From: Conexibacter woesei Iso977N
Lineage (GTDB): Bacteria; Actinomycetota; Thermoleophilia; Solirubrobacterales; Solirubrobacteraceae
Direction of reading: 5' to 3'
Assembly (NCBI RefSeq): GCF_000424625.1
Contig: NZ_AUKG01000001.1
Coordinates: forward strand, 1,798,001-1,862,000
Length of the DNA: 64,000 nt
Part shown: positions 1 to 8,246 of the stretch, piece by piece
How the letters are laid out: each line of letters opens with the position of its first letter
Numbering within the stretch: the stretch's first letter is position 1
Made by a program: the position numbers and the translations under genes
The notes under the pieces: generated by a model
What the model was told of the DNA's origin: nothing
Database searches by the model: none
What the model saw: the letters and a program-made list of their open reading frames with translations, nothing else

Positions 1-2
1 CG

Positions 3-605
3 CGCCTGGCGCAGGCCGCTGACTACGAGGGCGAGATCGACTTCGACGCGACGCCCTACCGCCGCGTCCCGCTCGCCGACGTCATCAAGGAGGCGACCGG
101 CGTCGACATCATCGAGAACGACACGGTCGAGTCCCTCGTCGCCGCGATCAAGGCCGCGCCCAACCTGGAGGACATCCCGACCGACGGCCTCGAGTGGCCC
201 GGCCTCGTCGACGACCTGTTCTCCAAGCGCGTCGAGCCCCAGCTGATCCAGCCCACGTTCGTCACGGACTACCCCAAGGCGCTCAGCCCGTTCGCCAAGG
301 ACCACCGCAGCAAGCCGGGCCTGGTCGAGCGCTTCGAGGTCTTCGCCAACGGCATGGAGCTCGGCAACGCCTTCACCGAGCTCAACGACCCCGACGAGCA
401 GCGCGCCCGCTTCGAGGCCCAGGTCCGCCTCGCCGAGGCCGGCGACGAGGAGACCACGCCCTACGACGAGGTCTTCGTCCAGGCCCTCGAGCACGGCATG
501 CCGCCGACCGGCGGGATCGGCGTCGGCATCGACCGCCTGGTCCTCCTGATGACCGGCCACCACTCGATCCGCGAGATCGTGCTCTTCCCCGCGATGCGGG
601 ACTGA
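3..605 (+). CDS. lysS: Lysyl-tRNA synthetase, class II (C-terminal part)
   Basis: The reading frame is open from the left edge of the window, so the 5' end is missing and about 200 C-terminal residues remain. Class II motif 3 is visible near the end (GGIGVGIDRLVLLMTG), and the motif 2-proximal stretch LIQPTFVTDYPKALSPFAK followed by ERFEVFANGMELGNAFTELNDP is typical of bacterial LysS. The enzyme charges tRNA-Lys with lysine in the cytoplasm. The position upstream of clpC matches the conserved actinobacterial order. No hairpin is obvious after the stop. Confidence 0.97.
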   Translation, partial: RLAQAADYEGEIDFDATPYRRVPLADVIKEATGVDIIENDTVESLVAAIKAAPNLEDIPTDGLEWPGLVDDLFSKRVEPQLIQPTFVTDYPKALSPFAKDHRSKPGLVERFEVFANGMELGNAFTELNDPDEQRARFEAQVRLAEAGDEETTPYDEVFVQALEHGMPPTGGIGVGIDRLVLLMTGHHSIREIVLFPAMRD

Positions 606-679
606 CGCGTCGGCGGAGACCGCACGCGATGTCCCCGCTTCGCCATCGATGCAGGGACTGACCCGACAAGTCCGCGGTC

Positions 680-685
680 TAGACT
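680..685 (+). promoter_or_regulatory. -10 box of a leaderless promoter for the small ORF at 694
   Basis: TAGACT lies so that +1 (6-8 bases after the box) falls on or next to the ATG at 694. CTGACC at 658-663 is a possible -35, 16 bases upstream. No ribosome binding site precedes the ATG. This is sequence inference only. Confidence 0.45.
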
Positions 686-693
686 TCGCGTCG

Positions 694-900
694 ATGAGCG
701 CGCGACCGATCACCGAGGAGCTCGTGCAGCAGGTGAGCGAGGATCTCCGCGCGCGCTACGCCCTCGACGACGAGGACGTGCGGATCCTCGGCGCGCGACT
801 CGCCGATCAGGATCGCGCGGGGCGTCACGACGAGAACATCGCCTTCGCCCAGGAGTTCACGGCGAAGCACCGCGAGACGTTCGACCGTCTCGGCCGGTAG
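694..900 (+). CDS. Small acidic protein, candidate antitoxin of the Fic/Doc module
   Basis: The protein has 68 residues, many acidic or basic and helix-forming, with no recognised domain. An upstream in-frame ATG at 649 exists, but 694 is preferred because a -10-like box sits just before it and the residues before it look like non-coding sequence. The stop is 10 bases before the GTG of the Fic/Doc-like gene, so the two are probably co-transcribed, antitoxin first as in phd-doc. It does not show the Phd/YefM fold signature, nor a clear VbhA-type (S/T)xxxE(G/N) inhibitory motif. The antitoxin role is therefore inferred from position and size alone. Confidence 0.6.
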   Translation: MSARPITEELVQQVSEDLRARYALDDEDVRILGARLADQDRAGRHDENIAFAQEFTAKHRETFDRLGR

Positions 901-910
901 GACCGCCGGC

Positions 911-1306
911 GTGGCTCCACCGCGCTGGCGGCCGACGCTGGAGGACTACATCGATCTCGCGGCGTTCCTGCTTGCCGCGTCGCCGGAGGCGGTGCGCAGG
1001 CTTCCGCGCATGGGTTCAGCCGAATCCGCGATCAACGCTCCGTTCGCCTCGTTCGAGGGCCAAGAGCCCTATCCGGAGCTGCACGACCAGGCTGCGGTCC
1101 TCATCGCTCATCTCGTTCAGAACCACCCGCTCCCCGATGGCAACAAGCGATCGGCGTTCCTGCTGACGGCGCGGTTCCTGGACGCCAACGGCCTGACCTG
1201 GGCTGAGCAGGACACGGAGCGCGACGCGTCGATGGTCGAGCGCATCGCGGCGCGCGACGCGCAGCACGAGGAGATCGTCGGCTGGCTCAGGGCACGCACG
1301 AAGTGA
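911..1306 (+). CDS. Fic/Doc (death-on-curing) family protein
   Basis: The protein has 131 residues, the length of Doc toxins. The Fic core loop is present as HPLPDGNKR from H72, compared with HxFx(D/N)(A/G)NxR in the family; the usual Phe after His-x is Leu here. Doc phosphorylates EF-Tu, while longer Fic proteins AMPylate targets; the length and the NKR ending favour the Doc branch. The GTG start lies 10 bases after the preceding small ORF. No N-terminal or C-terminal inhibitory helix is apparent within the protein, so inhibition would have to come from a partner, most likely the upstream product. Confidence 0.85.
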   Translation: MAPPRWRPTLEDYIDLAAFLLAASPEAVRRLPRMGSAESAINAPFASFEGQEPYPELHDQAAVLIAHLVQNHPLPDGNKRSAFLLTARFLDANGLTWAEQDTERDASMVERIAARDAQHEEIVGWLRARTK

Positions 1307-1625
1307 GGATCGAACCCGGCGCTCGCGCGCCAAATCGCGCCGACGCACCCCATGACGGTCCGGCAGAAGACCGGAACGCGCGTGTCTGCAGGCGGTTCAC
1401 ACCCCGTCAGGCTCCATCGGACCCTGCGGTAAACTGCCTCATGCCCGCCGAACGGACCCGATTCGCTCATCTTCTCGGCCGCAACGGTCGAATAGACGGG
1501 CAGATCGGGTAACTCGGTGACCTCCAGCGCCGTTTGACCTTGCGTCAACGAATTTCCATCCGGACCACCTCTTCGACCGACCAACTCGCGACACTCCCCC
1601 CGCAGTAGGAAGGACGTTCCCCAAG
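1307..1625 (+). other. Intergenic region before clpC
   Basis: These 319 bases carry no convincing gene. They should hold the clpC promoter, but no clear -35/-10 pair stands out; TAAACT at 1430-1435 is a possible -10 that would give a long leader. A short dyad is described separately at 1534-1548. AGGAAGG near 1607-1613 is the probable clpC ribosome binding site. No HspR (HAIR) or CtsR operator was recognised. Confidence 0.5.
1534..1548. promoter_or_regulatory. Short dyad upstream of clpC
   Basis: TTGAC and GTCAA are separated by five bases (CTTGC), about 80 bases before the clpC start. It could be an operator for a stress regulator or a chance dyad. The left arm also resembles a -35 hexamer (TTGACC), but no -10 box lies at the right distance. 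Confidence 0.3.
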
Positions 1626-4253
1626 ATGTTCGAGCGATTCACAGAGCGAGCCCGCCAGGTGGTCGTGCTCGCCCAGGAAGAGGCAAGAACGCTCAAGCAC
1701 AACTACATCGGCACCGAGCACATCCTGCTCGGCCTTCTCCGTGAGGAGGAGGGGCTGGCCGCGCGTGTGCTGGAGTCCCTCGACATCACCGTGGAGCGCG
1801 TTCGCGCCCAGGTGGTGCGGATCGTCGGCTCCGGCGAAGAGGTCACGTCGGGCCAGATCCCGTTCACGCCGCGTGCGAAGAAGGTGCTGGAGCTGGCGCT
1901 CCGCGAGGCGCTGAGCCTCGGCCACAACTACATCGGCACCGAGCACATCCTGCTCGGCCTGGTCCGCGAGAACGAGGGCGTCGCCGCCCGGATCCTCCTG
2001 GACTTCGACGCCGACTCGGAGAAGATCCGCAACGAGGTCATCCGCATGCTGTCCGGCCCCGGTGGCCGCCGGCAGGGCGGTGCCGGCGCGGGCGCGGGTG
2101 CCACGCAGGGCGGCGCAGCGACCGGCGAGGGCAAGAAGTCCTCCAAGTTGCTGGACCAGTTCGGGCGCAACCTGACCAAGCTCGCCCAGGACGGCAAGCT
2201 GGATCCGGTCGTCGGCCGTGAGAACGAGATCGAGCGGATCATGCAGATCCTCTCGCGCCGCACGAAGAACAACCCCGTGCTGATCGGCGAGCCGGGCGTC
2301 GGCAAGACCGCCGTCGTCGAGGGCCTCGCCCAGAGGATCACGAACGCCGACGTGCCCGAGCTGCTCAAGGGCAAGCAGATCTACACACTGGATCTGGCTG
2401 CCCTCGTCGCCGGCTCGAAGTACCGCGGCGAGTTCGAGGAGCGCCTCAAGAAGGTGATGAAGGAGATCACCCAGCGCGGCGACATCATCCTGTTCATCGA
2501 CGAGATCCACAACCTCGTCGGGGCGGGTGCCGCCGAGGGCGCGATCGACGCCGCGTCGATCCTCAAGCCCGCGCTGGCGCGTGGCGAGCTGCAGACGATC
2601 GGCGCGACGACGCTCGACGAGTACCGCAAGTACTTGGAGCGCGACTCCGCGCTGGAGCGGCGCTTCCAGCAGATCCGGGTCGAGCAGCCGTCTCCCGAGG
2701 AGACGGTGCAGATCCTCAAGGGCCTGCGCGACCGCTACGAGCAGCACCACAAGATCGAGATCACCGACGAGGCCCTCGAGGCCGCGGCGGAGCTCGCCGA
2801 TCGCTACATCGCAGACCGGCAGCTGCCGGACAAGGCGATCGACCTCATCGACGAGGCCGCTTCGCGCATGCGCATCAAGTCGATGACCTCGCCTCCCGTC
2901 TACAGGGAGCTCGAAGAGGAGATCGAGGAGACGCGCCGCTCGAAGGAAGCTTCGATCGAGGCGCAGGAGTTCGAGAAGGCCGCCAACCTCCGCGACAAGG
3001 AGCGGCGCCTGACGAACAAGAAGCGCGAGCTCGAGGAGCAGTGGGAGGCCGGCGAGGCCGAGGGCGCAGAGCGTCCGGCCATCGGCGAGGAGGAGATCGC
3101 CGACATCGTCTCGATGTGGACCGGCATCCCGGTGTTCAAGCTCACCGAGGCCGAGACGCAGAAGCTGATGCGCATGGAGGAAGAGCTCCACAAGCGCGTC
3201 ATCGGGCAGCACGCGGCGGTCGAGGTCATCTCGAAGGCGATCCGGCGTTCCCGCGCCGGGCTGAAGGATCCGAAGCGGCCCACGGGCTCGTTCGTGTTCC
3301 TCGGCCCGTCCGGCGTCGGCAAGACCGAGCTGGCCCGCACGCTCGCCGAGTTCCTGTTCGGCGACGAGGAGTCGATGATCCGCATCGACATGTCCGAGTA
3401 CATGGAGAAGCACGCGGTCTCGCGGCTCGTCGGCTCGCCTCCCGGCTACATCGGCTACGACGAGGGCGGCCAGCTCACCGAGGCCGTGCGGCGCAAGCCG
3501 TACTGCGTGCTCCTGCTCGACGAGATCGAGAAGGCGCACCCGGACGTCTTCAACATCCTGCTGCAGATCCTGGAGGACGGTCGCCTGACCGACTCCCAGG
3601 GCCGCACCGTGGACTTCCGTCACGCGATCGTGATCATGACGTCGAACATCGGCGCCTCCGAGATCGCTCGCAACACGCCGCTGGGCTTCGCCGTCAGCGA
3701 CGACGACACGGGCATGACGTACGACGACATGAAGCTGCGGGTCATGGGCGAGCTCAAGAAGGTCTTCCGGCCTGAGTTCCTCAACCGCATCGACGACGTC
3801 CTCGTCTTCCACAAGCTGCAGAAGGACGAGATCAAGACGATCGTCGAACTGCTGCTGCAGCGGATCCGCCAGTCGCTGGCCGAGCGGGAGCTCCAGCTGG
3901 AGCTGTCCGAGGAGGCCAAGGACCTGCTGGTCGAGAAGGGCTGGGACCCGTCGATGGGTGCCCGCCCGCTGCGCCGTGCGATCCAGCGCTACATCGAGGA
4001 TCCGCTGGCCGACTTCGTCCTGCGCGCCGAGCTGGTGCCGGGCGGGACGGTCATGGTCGACAAGGCGCCGGAGGACCGCCCGGAGGGCGATCCCGAGGTG
4101 ACGCTGTCGGTCGTCGCGCCCAAGAAGGCACCGAAGCCGGTGGGCGTCGGCGCGGCCGAGGGTGACGCGAGCGGTGACGACGAGGCGCCGGAGGACAAGG
4201 TCCTGCCGGGTGAGCCGGACGCGTCGCGCTCGGAGCACCCCGAGGCCGAGTAG
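1626..4253 (+). CDS. clpC: ATP-dependent Clp protease ATP-binding subunit ClpC
   Basis: ClpC is a hexameric AAA+ unfoldase that feeds substrates to ClpP. The 875 residues show the full family layout: two Clp_N repeats (about 1-75 and 80-150, each with [12 protein letters not shown]), a Gly/Ala linker, AAA domain 1 with Walker A GEPGVGKT near 221 and Walker B ILFIDEIH near 289, a UVR-type middle domain near 425-465, AAA domain 2 with GPSGVGKTE near 560 and [15 protein letters not shown] near 628, and the D2 small domain. The tail after about 830 is long and acidic. ATG follows AGGAAGG at about 12 bases. The gene is monocistronic, closed by a strong hairpin at 4279-4307. Confidence 0.98.
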   Translation: MFERFTERARQVVVLAQEEARTLKHNYIGTEHILLGLLREEEGLAARVLESLDITVERVRAQVVRIVGSGEEVTSGQIPFTPRAKKVLELALREALSLGHNYIGTEHILLGLVRENEGVAARILLDFDADSEKIRNEVIRMLSGPGGRRQGGAGAGAGATQGGAATGEGKKSSKLLDQFGRNLTKLAQDGKLDPVVGRENEIERIMQILSRRTKNNPVLIGEPGVGKTAVVEGLAQRITNADVPELLKGKQIYTLDLAALVAGSKYRGEFEERLKKVMKEITQRGDIILFIDEIHNLVGAGAAEGAIDAASILKPALARGELQTIGATTLDEYRKYLERDSALERRFQQIRVEQPSPEETVQILKGLRDRYEQHHKIEITDEALEAAAELADRYIADRQLPDKAIDLIDEAASRMRIKSMTSPPVYRELEEEIEETRRSKEASIEAQEFEKAANLRDKERRLTNKKRELEEQWEAGEAEGAERPAIGEEEIADIVSMWTGIPVFKLTEAETQKLMRMEEELHKRVIGQHAAVEVISKAIRRSRAGLKDPKRPTGSFVFLGPSGVGKTELARTLAEFLFGDEESMIRIDMSEYMEKHAVSRLVGSPPGYIGYDEGGQLTEAVRRKPYCVLLLDEIEKAHPDVFNILLQILEDGRLTDSQGRTVDFRHAIVIMTSNIGASEIARNTPLGFAVSDDDTGMTYDDMKLRVMGELKKVFRPEFLNRIDDVLVFHKLQKDEIKTIVELLLQRIRQSLAERELQLELSEEAKDLLVEKGWDPSMGARPLRRAIQRYIEDPLADFVLRAELVPGGTVMVDKAPEDRPEGDPEVTLSVVAPKKAPKPVGVGAAEGDASGDDEAPEDKVLPGEPDASRSEHPEAE

Positions 4254-4278
4254 CTCGCTTCCAGTTGTAGATGTTGAC

Positions 4279-4307
4279 CCGAGGGCGGCCCGTGTGGCCG
4301 CCCTCGG
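4279..4307 (+). terminator. Hairpin terminator after clpC
   Basis: A perfect 12-bp stem, CCGAGGGCGGCC / GGCCGCCCTCGG, closes a five-base loop (CGTGT) and is followed by TCGTTG. It lies 25 bases after the clpC stop. The T-run is weak, as is usual in high-GC actinobacteria. Confidence 0.85.
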
Positions 4308-4358
4308 TCGTTGTGGTGGGAGTTGTCAGGAATCCACGCGATCGGGAAGGATGCGCGC

Positions 4359-4751
4359 ATGGACGCCACACGCCTGAAGCGGATCCCGGTCTTCGCGGAC
4401 CTGAGCGACGACGCGCTGAACAAGATCGCGGCGCTGGCCGCCGAGGTGTCGGTGCCGGAGGGCAAGGAGCTCGTCCGCGAGGGCGACTACTCCTACGACG
4501 TGCTGGCGATCGAGGAGGGCACGGCGTCGGTGTCGCGCGGCGGCGAGGTGATCGCCGACCTCGGGCCGGGCGACGTGATCGGCGAGATGGGCGTCCTGGA
4601 GCGCTCTCAGCGCAACGCGACGGTCGTGGCGACGTCGTCGATGCTGCTGGTGACGCTGACGAGCTGGGACATCCGCAAGCTGCGCAAGTCGACCCCGGAG
4701 GTCGTCGAGCACCTGAGGTCGGTCGTCGAGGCGCGCAAGGAACACGCCTGA
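4359..4751 (+). CDS. Cyclic nucleotide-binding domain protein (single CAP_ED domain)
   Basis: The 130 residues form one cAMP receptor-type beta-roll and little else: RLKRIPVFADLSDDAL at the start, then the phosphate-binding-cassette region DLGPGDVIGEMGVLE. There is no helix-turn-helix, so it is not a CRP-type DNA-binding regulator by itself. It may act as a nucleotide-responsive partner protein. ATG 4359 is chosen over an upstream in-frame GTG because GGGAAGG precedes it and the CNBD begins there. The ligand cannot be read with confidence; the Arg of a classical RxA cassette appears as RSQRNATV. Confidence 0.85.
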   Translation: MDATRLKRIPVFADLSDDALNKIAALAAEVSVPEGKELVREGDYSYDVLAIEEGTASVSRGGEVIADLGPGDVIGEMGVLERSQRNATVVATSSMLLVTLTSWDIRKLRKSTPEVVEHLRSVVEARKEHA

Positions 4752-4780
4752 TACACGGCGCAGAGCGCCGCGATCAGGTC

Positions 4781-4810
4781 GCGAGTGTTCGCCCTAAGGG
4801 CGAAACTCGC
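4781..4810. promoter_or_regulatory. 30-bp hyphenated palindrome over the CDGSH promoter
   Basis: Left arm GCGAGT-(G)-TTCGCCCT and right arm AGGGCGAAACTCGC pair over 14 positions with one bulged G and a single central A. It ends six bases before the -10-like box TACGCT (4817-4822), so a protein bound here would cover the -35 region. It reads best as an operator for a dimeric regulator; a hairpin ending the upstream transcript, or a dispersed repeat element, is also possible. Confidence 0.55.
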
Positions 4811-4816
4811 ACCGCG

Positions 4817-4822
4817 TACGCT
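4817..4822 (+). promoter_or_regulatory. -10 box of a leaderless promoter for the CDGSH gene
   Basis: TACGCT ends six bases before the ATG at 4829, which would place +1 at the start codon. No Shine-Dalgarno sequence is present. The palindrome at 4781-4810 lies immediately upstream. Confidence 0.45.
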
Positions 4823-4828
4823 GAGGCG

Positions 4829-5059
4829 ATGGACGTCGCACCTCCGCCCCTCGTCGAGATCAAGGTCCGGGACAACGGGCCCTACAAGGTGACCGGGCCG
4901 GTCCGGCTGATCGACGCCGAAGGCGGCGTGTTCGACGTGCCGGCCGAGGGCTCGATCGCGCTCTGCCGGTGCGGGCTGTCGCAGGACAAGCCGTTCTGCG
5001 ACGCGGCGCACAGGACCGCCGGCTTCGACTCGTGCCCGCGCGCAGGGGCGGCGGCGTGA
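4829..5059 (+). CDS. CDGSH iron-sulfur domain protein
   Basis: The 76-residue protein carries the [2Fe-2S] signature CRCGLSQDKPFCDAAH, which fits CxCx2Sx3PxCDxxH; the usual Gly of CDG is Ala. Three Cys and one His bind the cluster, which in this family serves redox or iron-sulfur transfer. The stop overlaps the GTG of the next gene (GTGA), so it is translationally coupled to a Cys/Met-metabolism PLP enzyme, suggesting a link to sulfur metabolism (inference). A likely leaderless promoter and a large palindrome precede it. Confidence 0.92.
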   Translation: MDVAPPPLVEIKVRDNGPYKVTGPVRLIDAEGGVFDVPAEGSIALCRCGLSQDKPFCDAAHRTAGFDSCPRAGAAA

Positions 5060-6120
5060 GCGGCGACTCGACGCGGGCGACGCACGCCGGGCTGCCGGGC
5101 GCGGCGCAGGGCGAGCCGTTCCTGCCGGGGCCGACGTTCCAGGCGCCGACGCACTGGGCCGGCGACATGGGGCCGGCCGGCTACGGGCGGATGGTCAACC
5201 CGACGTGGACGGCCTACGAGGCGGCGCTCGCCGAGCTGGAGGGCGCGACGGACGCCGTGGTGTTCTCCTCCGGGATGGCGGCGGTCGCCGGCGTGCTGCT
5301 GCCGCTGACCAGGCCGGGCGACGTGCTCGTCGTGCCGGGCGACGCGTACCCGGGCGTCCGGACGATCGCGACCGACCACCTGCGCGCGCGGGGCGTCGAG
5401 GTGCGCGTCGTGGCGTCGACCGACGCGGCGTTCCGCGAGGCGGCGGAGGGCGCGTCGCTGGTCTGGGCCGAGACGCCGTCGAACCCGGGGCTGGAGGTGC
5501 TCGACATCTCCGGGCTGGCCGAGGTCGTCCACGCGGGCGGCGGCCTGCTGGCGATCGACGGGACGCTCGCGACGCCGCTGCGCCAGCGCGCGCTGGAGCT
5601 CGGGGCGGACGTCGCGATGGCGAGCGCTTCGAAGGGCCTCACCGGTCACTCCGACCTCGTGCTCGGCTACGTCGCGGCCCGTGACGCCGAGGTGGTCGAC
5701 GCCGTCCGTGGCTGGCGGACGCTCACCGGCGCGATCCCCGGACCGTTCGAGGTCTGGCTCGCGCACCGCTCGCTGCCGACGCTCGCCGTGCGCCTGGAGC
5801 GCCAGGAGGCCAACGCCGCTGCGCTGGGCGAGGCGCTGCGCAGGTCCGGGCTGGTCGACGACGTCCGCTGGCCGGGCTTCGGCTCGGTCCTGTCGTTCAT
5901 CCTGCCCGACCAAGATGTCGCACAACGCTGGCTGGCCGCGACGACCCTCGTCGCCGAGGCGACCTCGTTCGGCGGCGTCCACTCCTCCGCCGAGCGCCGC
6001 GACCGCTGGGGCACCGACGACGTCCCACCCGGCTTCATCCGCTTCTCCTGCGGCATCGAGGACTCGGCCGACCTGATCGCCGACGTGATCGGCGCGCTGA
6101 AGAACGTCACGACCGGGTAG
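5056..6120 (+). CDS. Cys/Met metabolism PLP-dependent enzyme (cystathionine gamma-synthase/lyase family)
   Basis: The 354-residue fold-type I aminotransferase has the gamma-family Schiff-base motif SASKGLTGHSD with Lys at K193, the N-terminal YGRMVNPTWTAYEAALAELEG and the FSSGMAA stretch. Family members carry out gamma-replacement or gamma-elimination on cystathionine or homoserine esters. The exact reaction cannot be assigned. GTG 5056 overlaps the previous stop by four bases (GTGA), so this start is preferred over an upstream in-frame ATG inside the CDGSH gene. It is coupled to the CDGSH protein, which might supply or sense iron-sulfur or redox state. Confidence 0.9.
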   Translation: MSGDSTRATHAGLPGAAQGEPFLPGPTFQAPTHWAGDMGPAGYGRMVNPTWTAYEAALAELEGATDAVVFSSGMAAVAGVLLPLTRPGDVLVVPGDAYPGVRTIATDHLRARGVEVRVVASTDAAFREAAEGASLVWAETPSNPGLEVLDISGLAEVVHAGGGLLAIDGTLATPLRQRALELGADVAMASASKGLTGHSDLVLGYVAARDAEVVDAVRGWRTLTGAIPGPFEVWLAHRSLPTLAVRLERQEANAAALGEALRRSGLVDDVRWPGFGSVLSFILPDQDVAQRWLAATTLVAEATSFGGVHSSAERRDRWGTDDVPPGFIRFSCGIEDSADLIADVIGALKNVTTG

Positions 6121-6132
6121 ACGCCCTCCCCG

Positions 6133-6678
6133 ATGAGGGAGCGTGCGCAAGTCGGGGTGCTCGCAATGGTGGCGGCTGCCGCCGTGGCCGCAGGCTGCGG
6201 TGGGGGTGACGACTCGGGAGTGGGCACGACCGCCCGCGACTCCGCGGAGACGACGACGCAGCCGACGATGACCAGCGCGTCCCCGGACACGGCAGCGGAC
6301 GACGTCGCGCAGGGCAACCCGGGGTCGAAGCCCGCGGACGCGGCGACGACGGTGAAGGTCCAGCAGGTCGCCAACGCCTACGCGCAGGCGATCGGGCGCA
6401 GGGACTGGGCCGGGGCGTGTGCGACGCGGGCGCCCGCGGAGCGTCGCTCGATCGCCAGGGACAGCGGTGGGACCTGTGCGGGCGCGATGGCGCTCGTCTT
6501 CGACGGCAAGCCGGTCGAGACCATCGGCCGCCTGCGGGCGGGGGCGGTCTTCACGCGTCACGGCAGGGCGAGCGTCCAGCTGGCGCTCCCCGGCGAGCAG
6601 CCGGCGATGAAGGTCGTCGCCGAGCCGGTCGGAGGACGCTGGTACCTGGTCGACGTGCCCGACGACCAGGCGCCGTAG
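6133..6678 (+). CDS. Secreted lipoprotein, unknown function
   Basis: The 181-residue protein starts with a lipoprotein signal: a basic N-terminus, a short hydrophobic run and the lipobox VAAGC at about residue 22, followed by a Gly/Asp/Thr-rich linker. The rest (about 75-181) resembles small NTF2-like or DUF4878-type domains in length and in the pattern ANAYAQAIGRRDWAGACA, but this is not certain. It begins 12 bases after the PLP enzyme stop and may be in the same transcript. Confidence 0.75.
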   Translation: MRERAQVGVLAMVAAAAVAAGCGGGDDSGVGTTARDSAETTTQPTMTSASPDTAADDVAQGNPGSKPADAATTVKVQQVANAYAQAIGRRDWAGACATRAPAERRSIARDSGGTCAGAMALVFDGKPVETIGRLRAGAVFTRHGRASVQLALPGEQPAMKVVAEPVGGRWYLVDVPDDQAP

Positions 6679-6684
6679 GCGCGG

Positions 6685-6690
6685 TAGCGT
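6685..6690 (+). promoter_or_regulatory. -10 box of a leaderless promoter for the VOC gene
   Basis: TAGCGT ends seven bases before ATG 6698, placing +1 at the start codon. There is no Shine-Dalgarno sequence. Confidence 0.4.
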
Positions 6691-6697
6691 CTCCGCC

Positions 6698-7465
6698 ATG
6701 GCACGACGGGAGAGCTATGACAACGGGACGTTCTGCGCGGTCGACCTGGTGACGCCGGACGTCGAGGGCGCGGCTGCGTTCTACGGCGCGCTGCTGGGGT
6801 GGGATGCGGTCGCGTCCGAGCAGCACGCGTACACGGGGTTCCACGTCGACGGGGCGAAGGTCGCGGGCGCGATCGCGCTGACCGAGGAGATGCAGGCCGC
6901 CGGCGCGCCGCCCGCGTGGACGACGTACGTCCGGGTCGAGTCGCTCGACGGCACCGCGCTGAAGGCCGAGTCGCTCGGCGGCAGGGCGCTCGGCACGCCG
7001 CTGGAGATCCCGGGCATCGGCCGGACCGTCCCGCTCGCCGATCCGCAGGGCGCGGTCCTGCTGGCGTGGGAGCCGGCGGGGTGGGAGGGCGAGGAGCGCG
7101 TCAACGAGGTCGGGACCTGGGTCTGGAACGACCTCCAGACGCCGGAGCCCGAAGGCGTGTTGTCGTTCTACTCCGAGTTGTTGGGGTGGTCGATCGAGCC
7201 GATCGAGGCCAGCCACGGCATGTACTGGTCGGTGAGCAACAACGGCCGCGGCATCGGCGGCATCATGCGCTCACCCCAGACCCCCAAGCCCTTCTGGAAC
7301 GCCTACTTCGGCGTCGCCGACATCGACGCGACCCTCCAACAGGCCGCCTCCCTCGGAGCGACCACCCTCCTCGAACCCATCACCGTGCCCGCCGGCCGCT
7401 TCGCCATGTCGGTCGACCCCCAGGGCGCGCTGGTGTCGTTCATCGAGGGGGAGTACGACGAGTAG
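6698..7465 (+). CDS. VOC family protein with two glyoxalase-like domains
   Basis: The 255 residues contain two tandem vicinal-oxygen-chelate units (about 8-118 and 128-250). Each begins with the domain opening (CAVDLVTPDVEGAAAFYGALLGW and then VWNDLQTPEPEGVLSFYSELLGW, split here by intervening sequence) and the second ends in DPQGALVSFIEGE. This is the CFP30/27 kDa-antigen type architecture common in actinobacteria. Members are often metal-dependent lyases or dioxygenases, but the substrate here is unknown. Its own -10 box suggests independent, leaderless transcription. Confidence 0.9.
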   Translation: MARRESYDNGTFCAVDLVTPDVEGAAAFYGALLGWDAVASEQHAYTGFHVDGAKVAGAIALTEEMQAAGAPPAWTTYVRVESLDGTALKAESLGGRALGTPLEIPGIGRTVPLADPQGAVLLAWEPAGWEGEERVNEVGTWVWNDLQTPEPEGVLSFYSELLGWSIEPIEASHGMYWSVSNNGRGIGGIMRSPQTPKPFWNAYFGVADIDATLQQAASLGATTLLEPITVPAGRFAMSVDPQGALVSFIEGEYDE

Positions 7466-7510
7466 GCGCGCGGCGCACCGCCGCTGGGGGCGGCATGCTT
7501 CGCCCGACGG

Positions 7511-8200
7511 ATGGGTGTCCTTGCGCTGAAGCTCCTCATGGCGCCGGCCTTCGTGGTCGGGGCGTCGGTGACCGCGCGGCGGTTCGGGCCGTTGGTCGGT
7601 GGGTTGGTCGCTGGGTTGCCGGTCGTCGGCGGGCCGATCCTGCTGGTGCTCGCGGTCGTCCATGGGGCGGATTTCGCGGGGCGGGCGGCGAGCGCGTCGT
7701 TGTTGGGGTTGGTCTCGCTGGCGCTGTTCGTGATGGCCTATGCCTTGGTCGTGCGGCGCGTCGCGTGGCCGGCCGCGGTCGCGATCGCCTGGAGCGCGTT
7801 CGCGGCCGGGACCGTCGCCTGGGCGCTGATCACCGAGGCCGTCCACATCCCGCCGACGGCCGGCCTGGCGCTGGCGTTCTTGTCGTTCTTGGTAGCCAAG
7901 GCCGTCCTGCCGCGCCCCACCGACGCCGCGCCGCCGGCCCCGCGCGAGCCCCCGTCCTGGGACCTGCCCGTCCGCGCCGCCTGCGCCGCCGCGATGGTCC
8001 TGGCGCTGTCGGCGGCCTCCTCCGGCCTCGGCGCCCACATCTCCGGCCTGCTCGCACCCGCGCCGATCATCACCACGATCCTCGCCGCCTTCACCCAGGC
8101 CCAACTCGGCCCCGACGCGACCCTCCGCCTCCTCCGCGGCATGACGACCGGCTTCTTCACCTTCGCCACCTTCTGCTGGATCCTCGCGATCGCGCTGTAG
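7511..8200 (+). CDS. Small integral membrane protein, unknown function
   Basis: The 229-residue protein is hydrophobic throughout, with about seven transmembrane segments and a Pro-rich loop near 140-150. Two related stretches, GPLVGGLVAGLPVVGGPIL near the N-terminus and ISGLLAPAPIITTILAAF in the second half, suggest an internal duplication, as in GlpM-like or small transporter families. No catalytic motif is visible. ATG 7511 is the first plausible start. It follows the VOC gene by 45 bases, which hold a GC-rich inverted repeat near 7475-7495. Confidence 0.7.
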   Translation: MGVLALKLLMAPAFVVGASVTARRFGPLVGGLVAGLPVVGGPILLVLAVVHGADFAGRAASASLLGLVSLALFVMAYALVVRRVAWPAAVAIAWSAFAAGTVAWALITEAVHIPPTAGLALAFLSFLVAKAVLPRPTDAAPPAPREPPSWDLPVRAACAAAMVLALSAASSGLGAHISGLLAPAPIITTILAAFTQAQLGPDATLRLLRGMTTGFFTFATFCWILAIAL

Positions 8201-8228
8201 GGGGGGCGAATCCATCGGGTCCCAGCCC

Positions 8229-8234
8229 TAGTGT
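8229..8234 (+). promoter_or_regulatory. Possible -10 box for radA
   Basis: TAGTGT lies 12 bases before ATG 8247, which would give a leader of only about five bases. No good -35 is seen. Confidence 0.3.
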
Positions 8235-8246
8235 GGTCAGAGACCT

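Noticed and set aside
1300-1340. tRNA-like T-arm sequence (GGATCGAACCC)
   Set aside because: The stem bases on the minus strand do not pair, and no acceptor or anticodon arm can be built around it. It is the end of the Fic gene.
1545-4238. 897-codon open frame antisense to clpC
   Set aside because: It is the mirror of a strongly conserved gene. Its composition (Arg/Asp/Leu/His runs) is typical of reverse frames in high-GC DNA, and it has no recognisable domain.
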